A stretch of 64,000 nt of DNA from Xylogone sp. PMI_703 (lineage: Eukaryota > Ascomycota > Leotiomycetes). The stretch covers positions 2,852,001 to 2,916,000 of the forward strand of contig JAJTUQ010000005.1 of the NCBI GenBank assembly GCA_021399445.1, read 5' to 3'. Position 1 is the stretch's first letter. Each line of letters begins with the position of its first letter. The position numbers and the translations under genes are program-made. Shown here in pieces: positions 1 to 11,514 of this stretch. The notes under the pieces are model-generated. The model saw only the letters and a program-made list of their open reading frames with translations, made no database searches and had not been told where the DNA came from.

Positions 1-1176
1 CTCTTGGTGTCTAAACTGTATATACTTCGTATCCGTTATGATATGAAGCAAGCATGCACATATTATATGGAGTAGAATATTCTCTATTATACAACCACAA
101 CCCGCAATTACTGCCTGATCTGGTCTCCGTCCATCGTCATTTTACAGCCATCGTAAATTTCCATCGCCGAGCCAATGTATACCTTTTACGGAGCTTGTCG
201 CTAATGAGACGGAAGTTGCCTATATCAACGACGGTCGATTCCGTTTGTGGCTTCTCTAGATTCCTATAAATTATGTCCATTAGGCTGTTGTAAGTTGCCT
301 CGAATACTGTAGCATTATCAACTCCCGGCTGTGATACTTTGTCGATAATGACGTCATCAACTATGTACATCCTCTAGAAGAAATAGGTAACCCTACCCGA
401 CCTGAGGTCGAGTTTAGCATAGAGGAGTAGATTAAGTAATATAAGCTATGAAGAGTTGGTCCCGATTATCGCATTCAAAGCTAAAGCCTCATTAGTTCGT
501 ATAAACGTAGCGGTCACGGTAGCTCATGACAACTAGCACGGTCCATATCTCTTATTTGAAAATACTTAAATTCTGGTCGTTGTTATTTTTCTCTCTCTTT
601 CTCTTTCTTATACTTTCTTGTATATATATGTTTGAACATGCGTTTGATATAATTGAAGGGTAAAAAATTGAATTGAATCAGCCATCCTACGGTGCGATTA
701 CAGCATAGTTCATAGTGAGGATTGCACTAAAGGGCAACGAAGTGAATGCCTCTGCAATAGTGGGCAGTTATGATTCTAATTCTGGTGATGTAGTATCTTA
801 CGGCCCACATATACGTATACAATGAATATGCGATGTATCGGTAGTGTTCTGACAGTAGAGCTCTCGAAATGTTGGATAAGCCCTATGGGACTTTTACATA
901 AGCTAGATTTTGACCTTGTATCAGTATTAAGGATCTTGGCAAAACTAAGGTTATTGTAGAAATTTAAGCATATCACGTTGATATTAAGCTTAAGTTAATA
1001 AACTTTGTACTTTAGTACCTCAACAATGCAGATAAATGTAAATATTTATTTATAGATTTCCAATTAGTAGATGCTGTCAAGTTTCTATAGTTTAAATCGC
1101 ACGTTAAAGGTTGAGTAAATCAGCCTTATTTGTATGATAAGTATAGAATAGAAGCTTGTATCTCACTTTCGATAAA
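1..1176. other. Left-edge AT-rich non-coding stretch
   Basis: No gene could be supported here. Two short overlapping frames occur at 54-269 (+) and 137-370 (-), and a third at 776-976 (-), but none has a recognisable domain, a splice pattern or a neighbour that explains it. The minus frame at 137-370 is moderately hydrophilic and could be a decayed exon. The stretch also serves as the 3' flank of the DUF7580-like gene that ends at 1177. Confidence 0.5.
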
Positions 1177-3207
1177 CTAGCCAGAAAGGGGAGAGTTCAT
1201 CTCCCTCATGTCTTCCCGGAGTTGCTGAAGTCCCGAAACAACGTCCTCCAAGAACTTGCGCTGCAAATCTTCATTATCCAAGTCCGTCTCACCAAGCCCA
1301 AAGTCACAGCCTAGGCACTTCTTCACGATCTTCGAGTACGTTACACCCATCTGGTTGATCAAAAGCTGGGCTAGCTTCTCTGCCGTCCTGTAATCTGACA
1401 GTCCCTCTCCCATAGCCACAATCGACTTTGATACACTCTTTTTCAATACATGCCAAGGCTGGCAAAAGCCAATCTCAAGTAGGAGAATGCCGAAGTTGAA
1501 TAGGAGCTTGTTTCTTGCACCTGCAAAATCCACCTTAGGGGTGGCTCCTTGCCTGGATGTCTCGGCGTCGAATTCGTGCGGACCCACCGCCTTAATTTTC
1601 CCCTTGGCTTTAGCCCGATCGACTCTTGCGATGAAGTAAGGCCCTTTCAGCTGGGTTGAGGCCGCTGATGGATCAGAGGGATAGAAGATCCTCACATTCT
1701 GGCCTAAGTTGCCGTTGGAGAGCCATGGTGTAGAATAGACTTGCATGATTCCCTCGGCTAGGTTGCCAGCAAGCTCGACTAGGAGAGGGCGTGGGAGTGA
1801 TCTCATGACGGGCTCTTCTGCGATCCAAGCCACCATCTCCGAGAGTGACTGAGATGTGCCGAGTGGGATTGTTTGGGGAGGCGGGAGATAGAACAATTGG
1901 GTATAGTGCCCTTTCAACAGTCCCAGCAACGATCGGCCAAGAGAGATGTTCATCTGAACTTCGTGAAAGGCCTTGCAAAAATCCTCTACAAGCCTTAGGT
2001 CGGGTACTGGTCTAGCTGTAGCAGCAGTAGTGGCCATGCTTGTAGGGTCCTCAAGATGGACCTCTGACACAGTCTTGGTAAAATCCTGGACCTGGGCGTC
2101 AGGGGACTTTGCTCCGAGATTGTCACGCATCCGAACGCTCTTAAGAACCTTGCGAGCCCTTCTCGGAGATGCCACGGCAAAGCGCCCCGCGCTGGACTCG
2201 AGCACGTCAGTCAATTCCTGGAAGCGTCCTTCGTTGTCTGGTTGATCTCCATCCTCGAAGCCCTCGTCATGTTCTTCGCAGGCCTGTTCGATTTCGAGCC
2301 TGAGAGGGCTTTCCGAGGTCAAGGATGGATCATCATGTGTTATGGCCAACTCGCATGTAACGTGGTGATTAAGACGCCACTTACCCGAGGAAGTATCACA
2401 ACTGATTATACGAAGATCAAAAACGTGACAGGGATGAGACGAGCACATCCATCGCATCTGCAGTGTCGAGTACAAGGCTTTAGAAGCAAACCGAACTTGG
2501 TGGTACTTCTGCAAAGTGTTGAGATATCTCGCCGACTTTCGGTGGTAAAGTTCCTCCTTCTGCTCATTAGATATTTCTTGGAGCGCCTTATTGATCTGCT
2601 CGGTGATTAATCCAAAGTCTCTGTTGTAGTCCCGAAGCTCTGAAATCGCCTTTTCTATTCGAGGCTTGTTGAGACTAAGTTTAAAGCGATTTCTGGCATA
2701 CTTTAGCCAGTCCGAGGGACTCGTTTTCTGTTCGTGAGTAACCATCAGCAATATCACTGCTTGCATGGGTTGAATAGCCAGACTCACAGCTTGCCTCTGG
2801 CCGAGGTCGGCTCGAAATGCCTCCGCTTGCCCGCAAACTTGCTGTAGGGCATCCTGTATTCTCTGTGCGGTTTGACGGCAGGCCACAAAAGACTCGTCGA
2901 GAGCCTCGACCTGGCGACGATATATGGAGCTCATAACTAGTCCTTGCCTTGCCACCGCTGACGAAGGTTGATTCATCACATCCTGGACCTTGACCCGGTC
3001 GTTTGTGATAGTAGTGAGCAGATTGATGGCATTATTCCGAAATACCGTCCGTTGGGCGCCGAGTTTTGCCTCTAGGATGAGGACCTCTCTAGGATATTGT
3101 CTGAGGACCGAAAAGACTTCGAATACTCTCCCGGAGCGGTCATAAGCTTCTAGAGCTAGAGGGATAGTAGCAAGTAGTGTTGACACGATGAACTCAACCC
3201 CACTCAT
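1177..3207 (-). CDS. DUF7580-type protein with HeLo-like N-terminus
   Basis: Single-exon gene of 676 aa. The N-terminus (about residues 1-120, beginning MSGVEFIVSTLLATIPLALE) is a hydrophobic then helical segment of the kind that opens many fungal HeLo-like and DUF7580 proteins. Residues about 130-240 are predicted helical with many Gln, Arg and Glu. The centre (about 320-400) is acidic and low-complexity. The last 250 residues show the DUF7580 pattern: a YSTPWL stretch, then NKLLFNFGILLLEIGF, then a helical tail. DUF7580 proteins have no proven biochemical role; links to fungal cell-death or NLR-like signalling are inference from the N-terminal domain type. The gene stands head to head, 418 bases apart, with the large C2H2-type gene at 3626, and the two may share a promoter. 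The start at 3207 is the first ATG of the frame and fits the family start. Confidence 0.8.
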   Translation of the reverse strand: MSGVEFIVSTLLATIPLALEAYDRSGRVFEVFSVLRQYPREVLILEAKLGAQRTVFRNNAINLLTTITNDRVKVQDVMNQPSSAVARQGLVMSSIYRRQVEALDESFVACRQTAQRIQDALQQVCGQAEAFRADLGQRQAVSLAIQPMQAVILLMVTHEQKTSPSDWLKYARNRFKLSLNKPRIEKAISELRDYNRDFGLITEQINKALQEISNEQKEELYHRKSARYLNTLQKYHQVRFASKALYSTLQMRWMCSSHPCHVFDLRIISCDTSSGKWRLNHHVTCELAITHDDPSLTSESPLRLEIEQACEEHDEGFEDGDQPDNEGRFQELTDVLESSAGRFAVASPRRARKVLKSVRMRDNLGAKSPDAQVQDFTKTVSEVHLEDPTSMATTAATARPVPDLRLVEDFCKAFHEVQMNISLGRSLLGLLKGHYTQLFYLPPPQTIPLGTSQSLSEMVAWIAEEPVMRSLPRPLLVELAGNLAEGIMQVYSTPWLSNGNLGQNVRIFYPSDPSAASTQLKGPYFIARVDRAKAKGKIKAVGPHEFDAETSRQGATPKVDFAGARNKLLFNFGILLLEIGFCQPWHVLKKSVSKSIVAMGEGLSDYRTAEKLAQLLINQMGVTYSKIVKKCLGCDFGLGETDLDNEDLQRKFLEDVVSGLQQLREDMREMNSPLSG

Positions 3208-3625
3208 GCTTCCGAATGAAGTCGATCAGGCCATCCAGGGTGGTTTCAAGTTTCAAGTCGTTTGGAGAGAAGTTTACCAAGCCGTCATGGGAAAAGTATC
3301 AAGCCTTCCCACACAAAGCATTGAGTCGTGCCGGGCAGAGTATCAAGCCGTTCTCAGAAACAGCTTCACTCCCTTGGGCGTGAAATAACCAACCCTCCCG
3401 GAACTGCAGGATCACGCTTATCAAAGGCTGGTCCTACTGTACCCAGTACCCATTCGATTGGCCAGCCACACATTCAGCTGGATAAAGATGCAGCTTCCCC
3501 GCGCGATGCGACATGAAATTCACGCAAGAAATGGACGGGGTTTGATTTTCGTTCCACCGACATCAGCCTCGCGAGTGTTGACGACCTTTTGTCAACCTCA
3601 ACATGCGGGCGCAGTTCACTTGATC
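3208..3625. promoter_or_regulatory. Divergent promoter of the DUF7580-like and C2H2-type genes
   Basis: The 418-base gap separates two start codons that face away from each other. I saw no clear TATA box or repeated operator. A frame-compatible ATG at 3458 would extend the right-hand gene into this gap, but the residues it would add look like translated leader. Confidence 0.5.
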
Positions 3626-6600
3626 ATGTCCCCGCCCTTTGATTCCTTCCTAAGTCGACGAGACGTCGAAAGTTGGCTACCAGAGCGTACGTCTTCGAAA
3701 GAGGCCGGTTTCGTGGCGAGGCTGTTCATGACAATAAACGAAGCACTGGGCTCTCTTACGACGGTGCTTTCAACAGCGACTGACGCGGGTAAACGGTGCC
3801 ACAATGAGCGCGAGCGCTTTTTCCTCTGGGGTCAAGGTTTGTCGGTTATCGAGGGTGACCTAGACGAGATCTTGGCCCATTCAAAAGAGCTTCATTTCCA
3901 AGTCCACTACCTTCTCCTTCGTCTTGGAACGGTGATCCGTGATCGCCTATCCCGGGATAGGGAATCAATATTGCCGTCCAATGTTCTTACGGAGCAATGC
4001 GACCATCTTCGGATCTTACTAGATGCCACGGAGTCCTTACTTGAAGACCCCGATTCTGAACCTATCAACTCAGATACCATATCAGACTCCGACGTCTCTG
4101 AATACGAAGTGTTGGATATTATAGATGATATTTCTGCCTATATTGATTGTCTTTTGGACCTAGCCTCTTCCTTAGATAATCCAGCCTGGGACATCCAAGT
4201 TGAAAATCAGGATGAACACTCAGCTCAGGAGAAGGAATCTTTCGACGCATCCTGTGAAGAGGTATTAATTTATTGCCGGAGGATCCGGGATCGCTTCGAA
4301 TCTCTTCCCAAGTATCTCGTGGAACGACTGGCCGAAGCAAATGTTTTACGAGCTGCCGCTCTGCGGGCTCTTCGAGAGCAGCAGTCAAAACTGGAAGCTG
4401 AGACCAATGATGATTTCACCGAAAGTCTATTCTCGTCTTCACTTCCCCAAGTTACTGACACCACGAAGTCAACTGTCCCATCAAGTTCTATCTTCTCATC
4501 TGTCATGGAATTGCAGTTACCGAAAAGATCATCAACAGGCTTCTCCGACAATGCATCGCAGGTTACTTATGCTACGTTCTCCACCACGCAATCCGCAATA
4601 ACTCAAGGGCGGCCCAGAATCCCGCCAGTTCCCGAGCTTGAAGGGGACGGCTTCAACTGTCCTATCTGCTTTATGCGTGTTGCTGATGTTACCACCAAGA
4701 AAGAATGGAGGTAAGTGAAGTCTCCGACATTCCTCGAACAATGTCTGATTGTTATAAGGAAACATGTCTTCGAAGATCTTCAACCTTACATGTGCACGAT
4801 CAAGAGCTGCCAGGATCCCATGACGCGGTATGAGCACAGCATGGAGTGGGCTCTGCACGAGTCTTCCCATCCGCCTTCAATGTCATCCGAATGCCTGTTC
4901 TGTGCCGCTGGTTGCTTACACGGAACCCCCGCTTACTTCAAACACGTCTCCGCCCACCTCCGTGAAGTCTCTCTATCAGTCCTACCACCACTACCGGACG
5001 AAGATGAAGGTTTCGACAGCGATGATAGCGAATTGGTATCGCCAGCTCTGTCTAACACTCGACAAGGACAGCTGGATGATAACACATCGGGGTCCAGTGA
5101 ACCAAGGGAAGTCCCACCCCCCGAAATCGTTTCCCGTAAGATAGAAATAGTCGGTGAATCTGAAGAGGGAACGGATTTTGAGGAGACCCTCAGTGATGAA
5201 GAAATTTCCGGCGAAGTGCCGAATACAGAAGATGTCCTATCACGTGAACCAGCAGAGACGCCAGCACAAACGGAAACTACACGGATGTCGAAAGATTCCC
5301 CCGACCCAGCACCTCAAGAAATTGCTGCTGAACAACAGGGTAAAGCCGTTGCAAAAAAAGGTTTAGCAGATGATGCAGTTAACGTTCAAAATGATACTTA
5401 CGCTGACGTGAATGATCTTTCCAAAAAGAAGACTTTGACAAAGGAGAATAGTATACTTAGACACACTCCACCTGAAGAAAACGACAAGAATAGAGAAGGT
5501 AATACATCTGGGATCCCGTCTATGGGGATGGCGGATGGGTGCTGGCTGGAGGCCCAACGTACAGACCTCATCGCCAGGAATATTTACCACCTCCGCAATG
5601 CCTTGGATCTCAAGTTCTCCGAGCAGACCACGGCATTATTGAGGCAGATTGAGATAACGAGCCGGCTGCTGCGAGACCTCTACGATCTGTTCCCTATCTA
5701 CCAGAGCCGAGTGACAATCCTCACGTACTTTCTCCAGGTACTTATACCATGTCTTGAGAGAACGTTAAGGGACATGAGAGTATACGTCGACAACAAAGGA
5801 CTCCAGCCGACACAACAGTGGACGCTCATGATCGAGCGGCTGGGAGAGCAAGAAGGAATAACGATTATTCAGCGCTTCGCCATGTACAATGCGTTCCTCG
5901 TCCATCTCGTTCAATTGTTAACCAGGTGTGTGTGCATGCGTGTGTTTGCGGCACCACTCGGCTGTTGAGCAGATGGCTTCTAACACCCTCTTAGGTCGCA
6001 ACTATATAATCCTATGTCGTTAGAGGAGCTGTGCGTCAAAATCTTACGCCTAAGACGGCTGCAAGGTATTCCAGGTAAGCGCTTCAATCAATCCAGGAGC
6101 TTCATAGAGAGCAGTTGTCAGATCCGATATTAATTAACCATGAATATCTCACTTACACCTCTAATTCAGCCCCCCCAATCGCCCTACGCAGTCCTATTGC
6201 GGCAGTCCTGCCAGCACCGTTACACCCAGAGGTTAGAACCTCAGATTTCACTATATCTGCTAAGATAGTTAGTCTGACTTCTCGAATACAGCAACGCCAC
6301 TGGGCAGAAAAGATCTTTGAGGTCGACCCCAAACCTACTACAAATTTAAGGCATCGACAAGAGTGAGTTTCACAGGCGTCTGGTCTCCCTCTGCCCCCAA
6401 AAAACCAAAATTTACATATAATTCCTTGAATCGGCCTATTTAGACTACCACAAGATTTGTTAATAGGCATGCTGACTTTGAGCTTTATAGATCAAAATGC
6501 TTTGGTCCTGTGATATCCGATGTCAATTCAGGCTTCACGCCTGAATCCGCTGTTATCTTTAAACTGTAAGCTTTACTATACCTCAAGTTACGCTGGATTT

Positions 6601-7793
6601 CATTCTAAACGAGCAGGCCATTTGATAAGAACCGTTTGTCTATAACAGTATATTCACAATCTGACACCCCGGATGTTACTAGAGTACTTTGCCGCTGGAT
6701 GGATTCACGGTTAAACCCCAGATTTTCTTGCTACGGTATTAACGAACTTTGTATCAGAAGAAAAGGGTCATCTTTAGAACTTCGGAGATGGTCCCAGTCC
6801 CACGAACAACCTACTTCTTGGGTTGTATTATTTTTTAAATTCTGGGAAAGTATGTATTACTGTGAATTACAACCTCTTGGTATCGGCAGGCTAAACTTTC
6901 TATCAGAAATGGTTTTATTCCACTGCACATTCGTAGCATTAAAAGCCCGTTGTCCGGTCACTCAAGTTATGCATTCTGAAGATTTTGTATTATCAGGAGA
7001 AAAAAGACTATTTCAAGCGTAAATATTAACATTAAATCCCTGTCGTAAGTTATTTATATCTAGTACTAATAGAGAAAATAGAAGAATCATCGATGATGGT
7101 TTTGAACATGCTCTGGCAATTTATCAGGATGAGAAGAGTGGCAGTATCCGTCTCCATGCTGCTAGTTGGTCGGGTGAGCTGAGAAAATGCCCTATATGGA
7201 CCGCTTTTAGTAAGTTCTATTATTCTCATTGTAGTATTTATATATTGAGGAGCTTGGAGATTTTGGACATCCACATCTCATTATAATTTCCTCAGTATCT
7301 TTTTTTCTTTGTTACTCTCCTACGATCCTTAATATGGAGACCTCTAACTTGAAATAGTTCCACATCAATCAGCCTCGTCACAATGGATAGTACGTCGCAG
7401 TAAACACCGTATGTGGCTGAAGGAGATTTATCCTTACGTATTTTGTAAGGCGTACACAACAAGTCATCAACTAAAAAAGAATGGAGAGTTTGAGATTTAC
7501 TTCTGTGATTCTCGTGGTATGTCTTCGCTCATGCCTGTCGTCTTGTATTTTTCTTGCTTTTTCAATCTGTGTAAAAAGTTTATGCTACGTAAGCAGGGGA
7601 ACATTGTATTTGTTGTGTAAATTTGGACTCTATGCTAACTCACATTCCTAAAAAATTAGCTGCTGATGCATTTGAGGACGTCTTCCGAGAACCATCAGAG
7701 CATGGCTCTACCATAGAACTCAACGTAGGAGGCGGTACGGCGGGGCAGAAGGAACAAGGGGAGGAAAGCAAGGAGGAGAGTAATTTAGTTTAG
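3626..7793 (+). CDS. Large ten-exon C2H2-type zinc-finger protein
   Basis: Rebuilt exons: 3626-4710, 4759-5925, 5995-6074, 6170-6362, 6467-6565, 6617-6849, 6907-7018, 7082-7209, 7358-7516, 7660-7793. Sum 3390 bases, 1129 aa, frame kept at every junction. Residues about 1-340 form a helical acidic domain. Cys/His-rich motifs at about 344-430 (CPICF, YMCTIKSC, ECLFCAAGC, then HVSAHL) match the degenerate C2H2 module of many fungal proteins. An acidic linker follows, then a helical domain (about 600-750), then a C-terminal domain (about 830-1090) with the motifs VALKAR, IIDDGFEHAL, GSIRLHAASW and CPIWTAF. The seventh intron passes a TACTAAT branch site. The sixth intron (6850-6906) is 57 bases without a stop, so it can be mistaken for coding sequence. 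An ATG at 3458 is possible but less likely. Function is unknown; divergent pairing with the DUF7580-like gene suggests a joint role. Confidence 0.75.
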
Positions 7794-8515
7794 CCGTAAC
7801 GGTGGCTACTATCAATGGAGAGTAATAATATATTTAACTATTTAGACAAAGTGTGCTTGTAAAATAGAAGAAAAGTCTTATTCACAGCAAACTGGTTTAT
7901 GAATTTCGTATTTGCAAAGAAAATATGACGAAATTGAATTTGTAAAGTCTAGTAAAGTTAGAAGGTATAACTCTTAGCTAACAAAAATCAAAATTAATTC
8001 CAAAAAAAACTCTTAACCGACTTTCCCTGATTTTAACTGATAACAATTATAGTCGAAGAGTCAAAACCAGTCACTTTTAAAGTTGGACCATCTACAATAA
8101 TTGCGCACCTTCGGGCTTACCTTAACTCACCAAAACTGTTAGTAAAGCAACTCTACTCAACCTCCCGAACAGAAAAGGATTTTGCCCATGTCAAGGCTAA
8201 CGTGTGATAATTCACTATTTTAACTGATTGATTATGTCATAACTTTAACTTCTAATGGCAAGTTAATACTCTGGAGATTAAAACAAATTTTTTTAAAATA
8301 GTATACTCCGTAAAAGGAACACATCGGCTGAGCTAATGAGTAAGCTTCCACAATTACATTAACGAAGTTATACAGAGTAAGTTCAACTTTACTGACGCAA
8401 ATATATCTTTCACTTAATCTAGATGTTATGTGCAACTTTTAGGCTTATTTAATGCGGAGTTAGTATGGTGAGCAGACGCCTGGGCGTGCCAAATCCAAGA
8501 TGATAATCTATGTTA
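7794..8515. other. AT-rich intergenic stretch between convergent genes
   Basis: About 720 bases between the 3' ends of the C2H2-type gene and the GH127 gene. It is strongly AT-rich with A-runs and no supported coding sequence; the minus frame at 8232-8435 has no recognisable features. It probably holds only the two 3' untranslated regions. Confidence 0.6.
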
Positions 8516-10645
8516 CTAAGCAATCCGTAAACCCACTCTCATCTGTCCACTACCTCCTCGGTTGGCACGTGCATAAAATGGTATAAAAATGAGGTCTTTC
8601 TGTTTTTCCTTTAACTGGTCACTTGTATTATGTATGTACTCCTGAGATATTAGATCCCATGACGAGGGATCTATTAACCTGCCAGCCCCAGGTGCTTTTA
8701 TACTGATAAAATCTTTCCCGTTTGCTTGCTCGTTCTCTTCCTGTAATGAGATGGATGTATTAATAGTCACATCTTGGAAATGATTTATCACCCAGGGGTG
8801 GTCGACATCTTCGACGCAATATACTATCGGGCCGCGGGCCACAGCGACGATATCTTGGTTACAATATGGATGGGGGCGTATGAAGCGAGGTTTAAATCCC
8901 TTTATACGGAGACGGAAGGTTGGATTCCGAGCGAGATAACTGGTTGGTAGATTGAGGTAGCCTTTAACGGGAGTCGATCCGGGACATTCAGGAGATAACT
9001 GATTAACAAGTGATATTAGCCACTAAGCTCCAGATCGAATTAGGTGTGGTCAATATTTACCTCATAACCCTTTGACCAGGCAGGAATCCTGAGTCGAAGA
9101 GAGATTGGCAGTGAAGTAGACGTTTTTAGCGAGAATTCCACATCGCCGCCCCAGGGCCAGTTGCTCTCCTGTTTAAGCTCTACACTTTCTTGGCCCACTG
9201 AGAACGCCAAAGTAGCGGATGTATACTGATGAATGTTGATAAATGCGGATGTATTTCCAGCTTCGGCCTTCTGCATGCCATGTGTCCATATGTAACCGCC
9301 GAGAATACCTATCGTCCGTGTCATATTTGGCGGGCAACAGGCACATTCAAACCACTCTTCGCGCTTGGATGGATCAGAATCAGAACTGGCCAGCTGATTC
9401 ACATAGGTAAAACTCCTTCCATCAGAACTCATCGCGGTAAGAACTGCGTTGTACATGCAAAGCTCCATTATGTCCGCGTATCTTCCATCCAAATCAATCT
9501 GAAGTAGACGCCCCGCTAGCATCATGACCCCAATTGATGCACAAGTCTCCGCATAGCAACCACCATCTTGGGTTCCCTGTGGTAGGAAATAATTAATTCC
9601 AAATCCCTCCCACTGCTCCATTGCGCCGATGCCACCGGTTAGATACATCTTTTTGTCAACCATGTTATCCCACAGACGAAGTAGAGCCTGTCGATACCCG
9701 GTACTAGCGTTTACAGTAGCATGAGGCATCAACTTGTCGGTATCCAGACGGATTAGATCTGCAACAGCTGTGAGAAGGTACATGGCGCGGACGCTGTGTC
9801 CTTCGATTGTTTCTTGTTCGAGGATAGGCTTATGCGCTTGCTGGTACCAGAAGCTTTTGCTCTTGGGCCAAGAATTGGGCCGTTCCAGTTCACGCTCACC
9901 TCGCTTCTCAGCCTCTGCTACATAGAAGTGTCGCCCATCTGCACCAGTGGGTGAGCCACGCTCTGTGAGGAAGTAACGCGCTAAGTCAAGATGAGTTGTG
10001 TCACCGGTGATACTATATAGTCGTAGTAGAGCAAGCTCAATCTCTGGGTGGCCGGGATAGCCGTGGATTTGATTTGAACCAGGTCCAAATGTTTTAGAGA
10101 GAAGTTGAACGTACTTCTTGATTGGATCCAGGAGATCGTTGTTCTGGTAGTGCAGGTGATGAATGCAGGCAGCTTCGATAAGGTGACCGGCATTATAACT
10201 TATATAATATTCAGCGACATGAAGCTCTTCAGCCGTAGGCCGTCACTCACAGTTCGTGGAGGTCCCTGAGATTAGTAAACCTTTCTCCTGGTCGAACAAC
10301 TGTGAAGTGTATGTTTAGGTATCCATCATCCTGTTGCGCCGAACGGATCATGCCTACGAGCTCTCGAACAGCCCCATCGATCTCGGAATCAGGAAACTCT
10401 TCCAGAAAATAGCATGCACCCTCGATCCATTTAGCCACATCTGAATCCCAAAACAAGTGCTTCAAACCTGGCTCATTGTATATAGGATGCCATTTTAATT
10501 TGAAGGCGTCGTAGCGACCAGTTTTCTTAAGCATGTTTAGCTGATACACAAGAGTATTTTTCCGCACTACATCCCGTCGTTCTCCCCAAAAGGAGCCTTC
10601 AGCAAACCTCGTGTGTCTGAACGTCTGCTGCGGATACGATATCAT
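8516..10645 (-). CDS. GH127 beta-L-arabinofuranosidase
   Basis: Three exons on the minus strand: 10645-10251, 10198-9061, 8998-8516 (2016 bases, 671 aa). Glycoside hydrolase family 127 removes beta-L-arabinofuranosyl units from arabino-oligosaccharides or glycoproteins. The N-terminus has the family opening (FAEGSFWGERRDVVRKNTL). The metal/nucleophile set is present: Glu349 and Cys351 in YAETCAS, and Cys419 and Cys420 in FECACCPPNMTR. They correspond to the Glu/Cys zinc ligands and the cysteine nucleophile known from HypBA1. Length fits the family. No signal peptide is visible, so the enzyme probably acts in the cytosol on imported substrate. It lies divergent from a sugar permease (start 11515), which supports an import-then-cleave pair. 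Other GH127 activities, such as aceric acid hydrolysis, are not excluded. Confidence 0.92.
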
Positions 10646-11514
10646 CGTTGTGCGTAAAGCTATGGTTTATTCAGAGGAGAGAGCGTATTGAAGCGTTGAA
10701 TATCTGCCGTATATCGAGAGCTTTGCCTCCGACTTGTCTCGAGCCAGCGTGGCTACGATTGGGTAGTTCTCTTCTCAGATCTACTGCTAAATGGAACAAA
10801 TTTGGCCTGATTGTAGTCCAGAGTAAGTATAGTAAAGTAACGGGATGGCAAGGGACGGGAATACCAACGGTCCAGCTATTATATCCAGCTGTTACGTGAG
10901 ACCAAGCTTCTTCTATGCGCACCAATCCCAACGATCTTCTGAAGAAACTACCCAATGCAAAGAGCGGATATCAGTAGATTCTTATAACTATTCGCTCTCC
11001 TTTTCCCCGCATGCGCGCCAATGGATAGCACTGGAAATATCCCACTGCTGACCCTCCAGTAATGCGATCGAAACCCAGCTGTTCTTCTCTCTCTAGTTTC
11101 ACTCCATTGAGGGAGCTTACTTCCGGAGAAATTCCCCGCAAATCAACTGTGGGGTCCCCGCGACCCACCGGACACAAGCTTTCGCGGTAATGTAACTCGT
11201 GGTCGACTTCTTTTCGACGGTGGCTGGTGGGTTGAAGCCAGTCTTGGCCGTTGTTGACTCCGGTGGTGGCATCGCATTGCAACCCGACACCACCGGAGTG
11301 CTACCCCGAGGTTCATGGACTGGATGATCACTCCCGTATATAACTTCCATCCAGGGTCATCTTTTAACATGGGGGTTTATATTATTACTCCGTTCTCCCT
11401 CATCGTGATAATATAGTCACGTTCAAAGCTGGTTGATTTTTGGTTGCCGTTCTTATTTAATAATCAATCCTGACCCTCTTCAGCTCTTGCTGGGTATGCT
11501 CGGTTTCGAACACG
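10646..11514. promoter_or_regulatory. Divergent promoter of GH127 and sugar permease genes
   Basis: The 869 bases between the two start codons contain no supported gene. Frames on the minus strand at 10671-10955 and 10971-11370 are short and unlike known proteins. I looked for AraR-type (CGGnTAA) and XlnR-type (GGCTAAA) sites and saw no exact match. Co-regulation is inferred only from the arrangement. Confidence 0.5.

Noticed and set aside
3458..3625. Upstream ATG as start of the C2H2-type gene
   Set aside because: The 56 added residues have a leader-like composition and the family start fits the ATG at 3626 better; not fully excluded.
6636..7022. Separate gene of 128 aa
   Set aside because: It begins at a TTG and is two exons plus a stop-free intron of the large C2H2-type gene; conserved blocks continue across the borders.
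10646..11514. AraR or XlnR operator between GH127 and permease
   Set aside because: Only partial matches to CGGnTAA or GGCTAAA were found.
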